64,000 bases of DNA. Origin: UBA10649 sp037130755 (GTDB lineage: Bacteria; Actinomycetota; Actinomycetes; S36-B12). Every line of letters begins with the position of its first letter. Position 1 is the stretch's first letter. The stretch covers positions 18,020 through 82,019 of the forward strand of contig JBAXSI010000007.1 of the NCBI GenBank assembly GCA_037130755.1. Direction: 5' to 3'. Of the stretch, positions 33,556-41,255 are shown in pieces. The translations under genes were made by a program, and so were the position numbers. The notes beneath the pieces are model-generated. The model saw nothing but the letters and a program-made list of their open reading frames with translations, did not search any database and was not told the origin of the DNA.

Positions 33556-34182
33556 TTACTTCAGGCGAGCCAGCTGAGCGGTCGCGAGCTTCTTGGCACA
33601 GATCGCCAACTGGGTGGACGTGGTCGCCTTGGGGTCAGCGCACACCGTGTAGACGACGTTGATGCCCTTGCGCTGGTAGACCGACACCGTCGGACCGGTG
33701 GACAGGACGGGCTGGCCGCCCGCGTCAGCGGACGTCGAGATGCTCGCCTTCGGGTCGTACTTGACGATCAGGGTCGGTGTGGCGGTCAGGGTGATCGCCG
33801 TGGGGCCGCCGCCGGCCTTCATCTCCTTGAGGTACGCGATGGGGAGCTTGGCGTTGCTGAAGGAGATGATGTCGACGTGGCTCGGCGACGGCTTCCCGCC
33901 GGCGTACGCGGCGTCGGAGCGCATCATCTCGTAGTAGCAGTACTCGACGTTCCCGGCGTAGTACGGGGCCGCGTGGCACGTCACGCCTGCCGAGGTCACG
34001 GGTCCGGCAGCACCGGAGATGCTCGTGATCTGGGGCAGTGTGAGCAGCGCCTTCTTGACCTGGGTCTCCGTGAGCATGGTCCGCGAGGTCGCAGCAGCTG
34101 GCGTCGCGAGCAATCCCGTCAGCACTACGGTCAGCGCCAAGACGCTGCCCAGGACGGTCTTGTTGATGCCGAGTCGATTCAT
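33556..34182 (-). CDS. Secreted protein of unknown function
   Basis: 208 residues. Signal peptide VLGSVLALTVVLTGLLATPAAA then TSRTMLTETQVKKALL. The mature part has four cysteines (VTCHAAP, EYCYYEM, VCADP, AICAKK), possibly two disulfides, and a mixed beta pattern. A TETQVKKALLTLP start resembles actinobacterial sensor-like or lipoprotein domains (PknH-type), but I cannot confirm it. It converges with the small protein at 33530. Confidence 0.75.
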   Translation of the reverse strand: MNRLGINKTVLGSVLALTVVLTGLLATPAAATSRTMLTETQVKKALLTLPQITSISGAAGPVTSAGVTCHAAPYYAGNVEYCYYEMMRSDAAYAGGKPSPSHVDIISFSNAKLPIAYLKEMKAGGGPTAITLTATPTLIVKYDPKASISTSADAGGQPVLSTGPTVSVYQRKGINVVYTVCADPKATTSTQLAICAKKLATAQLARLK

Positions 34183-34276
34183 GCTCTCCCCAATTCGCAG
34201 TTGACCTCTGCCCGTACCCCTGAAGAAGCCTACGTGGGGACCTCCGCGCCTCGGTTTGACCTCGGCAAGGCCTAGG

Positions 34277-34777
34277 TTAAGTATCGGCCCAGCGATCGCG
34301 ATCGAGCCTCATCACGAGGCACTGATCACTGCCGAACCGACGCGGACCGACGACCTTGAAGCCCAGCCCTGCGTAGAACCGTTGAGCCCGCACATTCCAC
34401 TCCAAGGGGTCGATCAGGACCCCTGTCACCTCGGGCGACTCAAAGCACATACCCAGCGCCACTTCCATCATCTGCGTGCCGAAGCCCTGGCCCAGGTCGG
34501 TCTCCTCCCCGATCCAGATGTCGATGGCACGGAGATTCGCCGCGACCTCGCCCCAGTAGTGCGTTGTCTCGTTGCGAGGATCGATGATCTGGACCACGCC
34601 AACCGGTCGGCCATCCGTCTCGGCGATCAGCACCTGCTGCCATCGCGGGTCCGCCGAGACCTCGACGCTCCAGTCGGCGACGTCGTCATCCCCGGTGGCT
34701 GCCTGGACGTGCGGCTTGGTGTCCCAGTAGGCGAGGAGGGGCACGTCGGCGAGCGTCGCCGTTCGTAGTTCCACCAC
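34277..34777 (-). CDS. GNAT acetyltransferase, AAC(6')-Ib-like
   Basis: 166 residues. GNAT fold: LAYWDTKPHVQAATG, VLIAETDGRPVGVVQIID, acetyl-CoA loop EETDLGQGFGTQMM, and the C-terminal ESPEVTGVLIDPLEWNVRAQRFY, GLGFKVVG. IDIWIGEETDLG and VLIDPLEWNVRA resemble the AAC(6')-Ib/AacA4 aminoglycoside acetyltransferase branch. Similarity does not prove resistance; chromosomal members often have other substrates. GTG 34777 or the adjacent GTG 34774 is the start. Confidence 0.75.
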   Translation of the reverse strand: MVELRTATLADVPLLAYWDTKPHVQAATGDDDVADWSVEVSADPRWQQVLIAETDGRPVGVVQIIDPRNETTHYWGEVAANLRAIDIWIGEETDLGQGFGTQMMEVALGMCFESPEVTGVLIDPLEWNVRAQRFYAGLGFKVVGPRRFGSDQCLVMRLDRDRWADT

Positions 34778-34823
34778 GCGACTATGGCAAGCGAATGCGG
34801 CGATGGCAACGCCTGGGCTTGGC

Positions 34824-35843
34824 CTACACGGAAGGCAGGGGCAGCGTCGATGAGGCCCCCGCCTGATCGACCTTGAGCGCACGCAGGTCGTGGACATCCG
34901 TGGTCCAGCCGTCGTAGCTGCGCACGTAGTAGACGAGGTTGTCGTGGTCGCGCACGACGTACCACTGCGTGTAGTCACCCGAGGCCGCCAGATTCCGGGG
35001 CACGCTCACGAGGTCGAGTGAATGGAACGCCTGGTTGACCGCCTCGCGGGCACTGCCTGCCGTGCTTGCCACCTGCGTGAGCACGGTTGCGCGCACGAAC
35101 CGCGAAGGCGGTGTCACATCGCCGGGAAGACCCATGAGGCCAGTGCCGTTTCCGGTTCCCGTGACCGGCATCCCCATCAGGTTGTACGGCTTCGGGTCGA
35201 CGTTGGTGAGCCCGATGAAGTTGCGCAGGTTCGTTACGTGCCAGGGGTACACCGGCGAGTTCGTGAGGACGCCGATGACATTGTCATGCACCTGCGCCTG
35301 ACCGTCGAGGAACTCCACCACGAGATCGGCACCGCTCGCATCATGGATCGCCAGGTGCTCGGTGAAGGCCCAGTTCATCAACGGCTCCAGCTTGTCCGGA
35401 ACGGGTCGTCCCTCCGGCCACAGGTCCTTCACTGGGGCGTTCCAGATCTGCACCTTCGTCAGGGCGGCCTTCACGTCCGCCACCGTCGAGCATGTCCCGA
35501 GCAGCCAGCCCGCCAAGTTGACGAAGTCCAGCGCCGGCGCGGTGCCGGTGGTCGGCGGGCTCTCGGGAAGCTTCGTCTCGGGAAGCCACAGCGTCCCCAC
35601 CGACAGGCCCGCCTCGTTGAGCCCGTCGGCGAAGAACTGATCGAAGCCGAACGCCCCCATACCGACGAAGCCGAGATTGTTCGTCCACGACAGGGGCGCG
35701 ATGGCACCGTGGGTCTTGGTCGCCGTCCAGTTCTGGCCGCGCGGGACCACTTCCACGGTTGAACCCAGTTCGTACGCGAAGTCGAGGGTCCGCGCCGAGA
35801 CGCGAAGGTCAGCGAGCCGGACGAGCCGCAGGTCTGTGCACAT
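34824..35843 (-). CDS. Choloylglycine hydrolase/penicillin V acylase-family amide hydrolase
   Basis: 339 residues beginning MCTDLRL: Cys2 becomes the N-terminal nucleophile once Met1 is removed, the mark of the linear amide C-N hydrolase (Ntn) family. Other family features are ARTLDFAYELGS, SWTNNLGFVGMGAF, DGLNEAGLSVGTLWLP, VEFLDGQAQVHDN, VLTNSPVYPWHVTNL. Substrates include bile salts, penicillin V and acyl-homoserine lactones. There is no signal peptide. I cannot tell bile-salt hydrolase from acylase activity. It is read toward the GNAT gene, 46 bases away. Confidence 0.85.
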   Translation of the reverse strand: MCTDLRLVRLADLRVSARTLDFAYELGSTVEVVPRGQNWTATKTHGAIAPLSWTNNLGFVGMGAFGFDQFFADGLNEAGLSVGTLWLPETKLPESPPTTGTAPALDFVNLAGWLLGTCSTVADVKAALTKVQIWNAPVKDLWPEGRPVPDKLEPLMNWAFTEHLAIHDASGADLVVEFLDGQAQVHDNVIGVLTNSPVYPWHVTNLRNFIGLTNVDPKPYNLMGMPVTGTGNGTGLMGLPGDVTPPSRFVRATVLTQVASTAGSAREAVNQAFHSLDLVSVPRNLAASGDYTQWYVVRDHDNLVYYVRSYDGWTTDVHDLRALKVDQAGASSTLPLPSV

Positions 35844-35916
35844 GGCTCGACGCTACCGACTTGCGGACCGGGAGGCTCCCGGAAGGGCGGTAGCCTCGGC
35901 GTCATCGGAGGTGAGC

Positions 35917-36297
35917 GTGGACTTCGACACTGCGCTGGAGTACTGCCTGGAGAAGTCGGGCGCCTGGCAGGACGAGCCATGGGGCGACACCGTGGTGGCC
36001 AAGGTCGGCCCACACATCTTCGCGTTCCTCGGTGACCCGCGTGGCAACACCGTCGGCGTCAAGTGCGCGCGCTCCCGCGACGAGGCCGACGAGTGGCTGG
36101 ACCGCTACCCGGAGGATGCCCACCCGATGCCGTACCTGGCTCGGTCGGGCTGGAACTCGCTACGCCTGGACGGCGGGATTCCAGACGAGGAGGTGTTCGA
36201 TGCGATTGACACGTCTTACGCCTTGGTGCTCACCAAGCTCCCCAAGCGGGACCGACCGGCGCAGCCCGACTCCGCCGTCCGCCCGCCGATTCTCTAG
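35917..36297 (+). CDS. MmcQ/YjbR-like protein
   Basis: 126 residues. The family start (DTALEYCLEKSGAWQDEPWGDTV), VGPHIFAFLG and SGWNSLRLDGGIPDEEVFDAIDTSYALV are characteristic of MmcQ/YjbR proteins, which have a double-wing DNA-binding-like fold but unknown function. GTG 35917 has GGAGG five bases upstream; a second GTG two codons before is possible. Its last four bases overlap the end of the convergent AAA-like gene. Confidence 0.85.
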   Translation: MDFDTALEYCLEKSGAWQDEPWGDTVVAKVGPHIFAFLGDPRGNTVGVKCARSRDEADEWLDRYPEDAHPMPYLARSGWNSLRLDGGIPDEEVFDAIDTSYALVLTKLPKRDRPAQPDSAVRPPIL

Positions 36298-36863
36298 GGT
36301 CGAGGGAAGGGGATCTGCAGGAGTGCGCGGCGGGTGAACATAGCGTCGACGTGGCTCTTGCGGTTCGCGGCAAGGATGCACAGGCCGTGGTGCTCCTCGA
36401 TCTTCTGCAGCAGGTAGGACACTTCCGTCGTCGAGAAACGGTCGTGGGCATCCTTGACCTCGGTCCGGCCGGCGAACAGGGCGTCAGCCTCGTCGAGGAG
36501 CAGCACGACCCCGGCTCGATCGGCTGCGGCGAAGACCCGATCCAGATTCGCCTCCGTCTGTGCGAGCCACTTGTCGTCGACCGCCGCGAGGTCGACACGG
36601 AAGATCGGCACCTTCATCGCGTTGGCCAGGGCTTCGGCGGCCAGTCGCCGATTCCTGCGGTCCTCGCCGAGGAAGACCAGCAGTGTTCCGGCTGGACGCG
36701 AGTCCTCACGGGCGTCATCGACCTCGGCGGAGAGGCCGCGTGCGGAGTCTGCGACACGCTGGAGCGCAGTGAGGGAGTCAGGCGCGAGGGCGACGTCCGC
36801 CCACGTGACCGTGGGCGTGATCATCAGTTCGGGCGGGGTCTTCAGGCCCTCCTTGCGGTGCAT
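36294..36863 (-). CDS. AAA-like protein without Walker A lysine
   Basis: 189 residues. The second half is recognisably an AAA core: Walker B VVLLLDEADALF (about 119-130), sensor-1 ILAANRK, and a FTRRALLQIPFP arginine-finger region. At the P-loop position the sequence reads FLGEDRRNRRLAAEAL (about 65-80) where GxxGxGKT is expected; no Lys or Ser/Thr of Walker A is present. It also ends at the arginine finger with no lid domain. ATP binding is therefore doubtful. It might be a regulatory pseudo-ATPase. The plus and minus genes here overlap by four bases. Confidence 0.7.
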   Translation of the reverse strand: MHRKEGLKTPPELMITPTVTWADVALAPDSLTALQRVADSARGLSAEVDDAREDSRPAGTLLVFLGEDRRNRRLAAEALANAMKVPIFRVDLAAVDDKWLAQTEANLDRVFAAADRAGVVLLLDEADALFAGRTEVKDAHDRFSTTEVSYLLQKIEEHHGLCILAANRKSHVDAMFTRRALLQIPFPRP

Positions 36864-36971
36864 CGACCTATCTCACCACCGCCACAAGGGCCGTGGCCCG
36901 GAAACGGCCACTTGCGGGCAGTCCTGAGGACCCTCATCCGGGGGCTGGCCGGCCGCCCCTAGCCTTGCGGC

Positions 36972-37589
36972 ATGCCGACTGTCGCCGTGGTCACCTTGGA
37001 CGGATTCAACGAGGTGGACTCATTCGTCGCCTCATACATGCTCGGCCGCGTGAATCGCCCTGGCTGGACCGTGTCCATCGCTTGCCCGACTGCGCAGGTC
37101 ACCTCCATGAACGGGGTCACCGTCAACGCGCAGATGAGCCTGACCGACCTGCCGGCCGTGGACGCCGTCATCATCGGCAGCGGCATGAAGACCCGTGACT
37201 ACGCGGCCGACCCGCAGTTCCTTGCCAGCCTTCGCCTGGATCCCGAGCGCCAGTTGATCGGCTCTCAGTGCTCGGGTGCTCTCCTGCTCGCCAAGCTCGG
37301 CCTGCTCGACGACGTCCCCGTGTGCACGGACCTCATCACCAAGCCCTGGGTGATGGAGGCCGGGGCGAACGTCGTGGACCAGCCGTTCTACGCATCAGGC
37401 AACGTTGCCACCGCGGGCGGTTGCCTCTCGAGCCAGTACCTGGCTGCCTGGATCATCGCGCGCCTGGCAGACCTCGAGACTGCCCGCGAGTCCCTGTTCT
37501 ACATCGCGCCCGTCGGCGAGAAGGACGAATACGTGGACAGGGCGCTCGGTCACGTTCAGGCCTTCTTGCCTGCTCCCACCGGCTCATGA
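36972..37589 (+). CDS. DJ-1/PfpI-family protein
   Basis: 205 residues. Class I glutamine amidotransferase-like fold; the nucleophile elbow cysteine is in SQCSGALLLA. Other features: VAVVTLDGFNEVDSFV at the N-terminus, DAVIIGSGMKTRDY, ATAGGCLSSQYLAAW. DJ-1/PfpI members include chaperones, glyoxalases, proteases and AraC-associated domains; no specific activity can be named. No DNA-binding domain is attached. It stands alone between the AAA-like gene and the LysW-like gene. Confidence 0.85.
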   Translation: MPTVAVVTLDGFNEVDSFVASYMLGRVNRPGWTVSIACPTAQVTSMNGVTVNAQMSLTDLPAVDAVIIGSGMKTRDYAADPQFLASLRLDPERQLIGSQCSGALLLAKLGLLDDVPVCTDLITKPWVMEAGANVVDQPFYASGNVATAGGCLSSQYLAAWIIARLADLETARESLFYIAPVGEKDEYVDRALGHVQAFLPAPTGS

Positions 37590-37736
37590 CCCATGACCGC
37601 GCCCACGGTGCTGGCCGCACCCGCGCAGGCAGATGACGTGCCCTGGGTGATAGCCCCGACGACGTGCGGCCCCGATCAGTAGGAGTGGTCCGGGGGGAGC
37701 GTGGAACTGCTCGTCGTCGCGCTTCAGGAGCAAGAG

Positions 37737-37901
37737 CTACTGGCCCCAGTCCTCATCCACCTCGGGGGCTAGAGCCAGCTCCGGCGGTTCAACGCTGATC
37801 ACCTGCAGCTCCGCGCCGCAGTCGGGGCACGGGATGATGTCACCTTGCGTAGGGTCGGAGAGGGTGAGAGTGCCTTGGCACTCGGGGCAAAGGGTCGTCA
37901 T
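37737..37901 (-). CDS. LysW-like amino-group carrier protein ending in Gln
   Basis: 54 residues, starting MTTLCPEC. The zinc ribbon has C5, C8, C25 and C28 (CPEC, CPDC); then comes GAELQVISVEPPEL and an acidic tail ending EDWGQ. This matches LysW, which carries amino-acid intermediates on the side chain of a C-terminal Glu (EDWGE). Here that residue is Gln54. ATG 37901 is preceded by GAGGA. No LysX, LysZ, LysY, LysJ or LysK homologue is nearby; neighbours are a DJ-1 protein and a ferredoxin. Family call is strong; the ability to carry substrate is doubtful unless Gln is deamidated. Confidence 0.85.
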   Translation of the reverse strand: MTTLCPECQGTLTLSDPTQGDIIPCPDCGAELQVISVEPPELALAPEVDEDWGQ

Positions 37902-38049
37902 GGCGGGTCCTCACGTCGTGGGTCAGCGTCCCCGGCATTGTGATGGCCCCACTCGGCGGTCGGGGCGGTTTGCCCGAAATGAGGGATTCTCCTGCGAGGA
38001 ACGATTCATTTGGCTTTGATGGCGAAGCAGACCCACCAAGGGAGGCGAA

Positions 38050-38250
38050 ATGGGATTTCGTGTCGTGATCGATTACGACGTGTGCGCCTCTACTGGTACG
38101 TGCACGCAGGTCTGCCCGCAGGTCTTCGAGATCCGGGCAGACGGATACCTGTACATCCTCCAGGACAACCCTCCCGAGAGTCTCCGCGACGCCGTGCAAC
38201 AGGCCGCCGATCTGTGCCCCACTGGCGCAATCACTATCCAGGACTCCTGA
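38050..38250 (+). CDS. Ferredoxin, probably [3Fe-4S] type
   Basis: 66 residues. Cysteines at 12, 18, 22 and 56 in VCASTGTCTQVCPQVF and LCPTGAI. Aligned with CxxCxxCxxxCP ferredoxins, position 15, normally Cys, Asp, Ala or His, is Thr. C12, C18 and C56 would bind the cluster, leaving C22 free. Such small ferredoxins often feed cytochrome P450s in actinobacteria, but no P450 is in the window. ATG 38050 follows GGGAGGCGAA. It stands alone. Confidence 0.85.
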   Translation: MGFRVVIDYDVCASTGTCTQVCPQVFEIRADGYLYILQDNPPESLRDAVQQAADLCPTGAITIQDS

Positions 38251-38336
38251 CCCCGAGTCACTGAAGTTGGCGGTGGCAACCGAGGGCGGCCCTATCCTCG
38301 CGGATGAGCCGCCGCACACGATCCCGGAAATGACGA

Positions 38337-38374
38337 ACCCGCCTCACTGAACGGGGGAGATCGGTGAGGCGGGT
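38337..38374 (-). terminator. Hairpin downstream of tRNA-Pro
   Basis: 11-bp stem ACCCGCCTCAC/GTGAGGCGGGT with a 16-base loop, six bases past the 3' end of tRNA-Pro on its own strand. It probably ends the tRNA transcript. Confidence 0.65.
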
Positions 38375-38379
38375 CGCCG

Positions 38380-38453
<74 letters not shown>

Positions 38454-38612
38454 TTGCCCTGTTTGACGGGGCGTGGAGACTCTACATGGTCCATCGGGAA
38501 CGCCTCGCAGGTGCTCTCGCGGGCGCGCCCGACCGATGACAGCGTCTCCCGAAAACACGAATCACACGGTCGTAGGACGGTTCAGGCGGGTTCCCGGCGC
38601 TAGGTTGGCATC

Positions 38613-39851
38613 GTGCGGGCACTGAAGTGGCTGGCGATCACGGTCCTTGCCATCGCGCTCGCGAGCGTGATGGTCGTCGTGGCCGTGGTCGGCTCCGAGC
38701 GCGTGGAGACCAATCGTGCGCAATCCGCGTTGGACCCCTTCTACATGCCGCCGAGCCCACTCCCTACTGAACCGGGCACGGTGATCCGAATGGAGCCGTT
38801 GGGCGTCAACGTTCCCGGAGCGAGCGCCTATCGCATCCTGTACGTCTCCCAGTTGCCCGACGGTACGCCCGCCGCGTCCGGCGGCATGCTCTTCATCCCT
38901 GACGCCCCGGCACCGGCGGAGGGCCGGCCCGTGGTCGCGTGGGCCCACGGGACACTGGGTATGGGCGACGCGTGCGTGCCCTCCCGTTCCGCGAATCCCC
39001 TTCAGGACACCGACAACTGGCTCGACCAGATGATGAGCCTGGGCTGGGTGGTCGTGTCGACGGACTACGTCGGATTGGGGACGCCCGGACCGAGCCTGTA
39101 CCTGATCGCGCAGTCCGAGATGCGAGACGTCGTCAACGCGGTCCGCGCAGCACGCAGCGTCCCCGAGGCGCACGCCGGCTCGCGCTACGTCACGTGGGGC
39201 CACTCGCAGGGCGGGCACTCGTCCGTCTGGACTGGGCACCTGGGCGAGACGTACGCGCCCGAGCTGACCCTTCTCGGTGTCGCGGCGGCGGCACCTGCCC
39301 TCAACCTGCCCGAGATCATGAGCGCCCAGTGGGACACGGTCGCGGGTTGGGTGATCGGCCCGGACGTCCTTGAGTCCTGGCCGGTCTATTACCCCGACCT
39401 CCCGATCGCGGGCGTCGTGTCGAAGGCTGGGCAGAACGCCGCAACGCGACTGGTCGGCGAGTGCATCAAGCAGTCCGGGATCGAGGGACTGCTTCGCCAG
39501 ACAGCGGGCGAGCACTTCTTCGAGACGAATCCACTCACGATCGGCCAGTGGACCGCAGCGATCAAGGACCAGACTCCCCCACCGCTGCCGGCCTCGATGC
39601 CCGTGTTCATCGCACAGGGGACGACCGACGAGGTCGTCCTGCCGTGGCCGCAGGCGATGATCGAAGACGCGTGGTGCAAGGCGGGCTCGGCCATCGACGT
39701 GCTCTGGATGGGCGGCATCGGGCACATGGCGGCGGCGACCACAGCGGGTCCGTCGGCCGTCGAGTGGATCGCGGACAGGTTCGCGGGCCGACCAGCGCTG
39801 CGCACGTGCGACGTGCCGCCACCGGTGGCACCCGTGGCGCCGTCGAACTGA
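38613..39851 (+). CDS. Secreted/membrane-anchored alpha/beta hydrolase, lipase-like
   Basis: 412 residues. An N-terminal hydrophobic segment (LAITVLAIALASVMVVVAVVG) acts as signal or anchor. The nucleophile elbow GHSQGG, an oxyanion-hole AHGTLG, and late Asp (TTDEVVLPW) and His (GIGHMAAA) suit an alpha/beta hydrolase of the secretory lipase (LIP) family, known for fungal and actinobacterial lipases and cutinase-like esterases. The start is GTG 38613. It converges with the beta-propeller gene. Confidence 0.83.
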   Translation: MRALKWLAITVLAIALASVMVVVAVVGSERVETNRAQSALDPFYMPPSPLPTEPGTVIRMEPLGVNVPGASAYRILYVSQLPDGTPAASGGMLFIPDAPAPAEGRPVVAWAHGTLGMGDACVPSRSANPLQDTDNWLDQMMSLGWVVVSTDYVGLGTPGPSLYLIAQSEMRDVVNAVRAARSVPEAHAGSRYVTWGHSQGGHSSVWTGHLGETYAPELTLLGVAAAAPALNLPEIMSAQWDTVAGWVIGPDVLESWPVYYPDLPIAGVVSKAGQNAATRLVGECIKQSGIEGLLRQTAGEHFFETNPLTIGQWTAAIKDQTPPPLPASMPVFIAQGTTDEVVLPWPQAMIEDAWCKAGSAIDVLWMGGIGHMAAATTAGPSAVEWIADRFAGRPALRTCDVPPPVAPVAPSN

Positions 39852-39858
39852 CGAACTG

Positions 39859-41232
39859 CTACCGGATCAGAGCCGCACGGGATGTCGCGGCGTTGCCCGC
39901 CGCAAGCCGGTTGACGGCCCGCACCTCGAAGGTGACGCGCTGCCCGGACGGCAGACCGCGGATCACGCAGGAGGTGTGCCTCGTCGAGCAGGATTGCCCC
40001 GTCGAAGCGAACACGTTGTAGTGGAGGACGCGACCCACCCCTGCGGACCGGGGTTTGTGCCAGGCCACCAGTGCCCGGCCCTTGTGCGCCTCGACCTTCA
40101 CGGGCCACGGAGCCGTGGGCCACAGCCGCTGGCCGACATCCACGACAGTCACCGTGCCGAGATCGTTGCTGACGAACAGCTTCGTCCCCGCCACCGCCGG
40201 CGTCGAGGGATGGGGGCCTACGCGCAGGATCGCCGCGAGTGTGCCCCTGGTCGCATCGATGATCCCCATGGTGGTGCCGCCAGTGTTGGGGACGTAGACA
40301 GTGCTGCCATCGGGGCTCTTGGCTCCAGGTCCCGGATTCTTGCCGATGCGCAGCGTTCTCACCACGCCCTGCTTGGCGACGTCGAACACCGACACGGTGC
40401 CGGACTGGGAGTTCGGGATGAACACCAGGCCACCATTGACATTTGAACTGGGCCGAACGGGGCCGCCGCCCGTGGCGATCTGGCCGAGGACGGTGCCATC
40501 GGCCTGCGTGAAGACTGTCGTCGTGGACGAGTTCAAGTTCGGGACGTACACCACGTCGCCGCTGGACAGCGGCGGAGACACAGCGGGCTCGCCAGGCGCG
40601 CCACCGACGACCACGGTGCCGATGACCGCAGCCTTCCTCGTGTCGACGATGGAGACGGTGTCGGATCCTTGGTTCGGCACGTAGACGCGATCGAGGAAGC
40701 TCTGGGACTGCTTGCCGAATCCTGCAACCGGCGTCGTCGGTCGGATGCCGACCGGGACTGTGGCCCTCAACTCGCCGGTTGCGGCGTCGACGAGGGTCAC
40801 CGAGCCCGATCCCGAGTTCGGGACCACGAGGGTGGCGCCTGCGGAAGACATCACGGGCGTGAGCGGGCTGTCGCCGACAGGGATGCGCGTGATCAGCTCA
40901 AGGGTCTGGGTGTTGATGACCGCGATCTTCCACTCACCGGTGAGCGGCACGTACAGGCGGTCCGCCGAGGCGAGCGGCGTGCCCGGCGACAGGCCCACGG
41001 CCAGGGTGTCGACCACCGTGTTGGTCGCGCGGTCGATGACCGTGACGGTGCCGTCAGCCTTGTTGGACACAAACACCCGGTCGCCGCTCACGACGGGCGT
41101 CGTGGGCGCGTTGCCGACCTTGAGCGTCACCGATGGGCGACGAGCAAGGACGGTCTCCGCGGCCGTCGCCGAAGTGGCGGGGACCACGGACACCGTGGCC
41201 GCCACCAGACCGATTCCCACCAAATGCCTCAT
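39859..41232 (-). CDS. Secreted YncE-like beta-propeller protein with C-terminal Fn3 domain
   Basis: 457 residues. A signal peptide ends near PATSATA. About seven propeller blades follow, each with a VTVIDRATNTVV-like strand and a VYVPN element (RVFVSNKADG, LYVPLTG, VVPNSGSGSV, VYVPNQGSD, VYVPNLNSS, VFIPNSQSG, VYVPNTGG). The last 95 residues fit a fibronectin type III domain (PWPVKVEAHKGRALVAWHKP) with a Cys pair. Surface binding or scaffolding is likely. ATG 41232 has AGGG upstream; ATG 41259, overlapping the der stop, is an alternative start. Confidence 0.8.
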   Translation of the reverse strand: MRHLVGIGLVAATVSVVPATSATAAETVLARRPSVTLKVGNAPTTPVVSGDRVFVSNKADGTVTVIDRATNTVVDTLAVGLSPGTPLASADRLYVPLTGEWKIAVINTQTLELITRIPVGDSPLTPVMSSAGATLVVPNSGSGSVTLVDAATGELRATVPVGIRPTTPVAGFGKQSQSFLDRVYVPNQGSDTVSIVDTRKAAVIGTVVVGGAPGEPAVSPPLSSGDVVYVPNLNSSTTTVFTQADGTVLGQIATGGGPVRPSSNVNGGLVFIPNSQSGTVSVFDVAKQGVVRTLRIGKNPGPGAKSPDGSTVYVPNTGGTTMGIIDATRGTLAAILRVGPHPSTPAVAGTKLFVSNDLGTVTVVDVGQRLWPTAPWPVKVEAHKGRALVAWHKPRSAGVGRVLHYNVFASTGQSCSTRHTSCVIRGLPSGQRVTFEVRAVNRLAAGNAATSRAALIR

Positions 41233-41255
41233 ACGCACCCTGTGAGCGTACCCGG

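Noticed and set aside
34277..34777. Calling the GNAT an aminoglycoside resistance gene.
   Set aside because: Only by-eye similarity supports it; no mobile context or promoter signal was seen.
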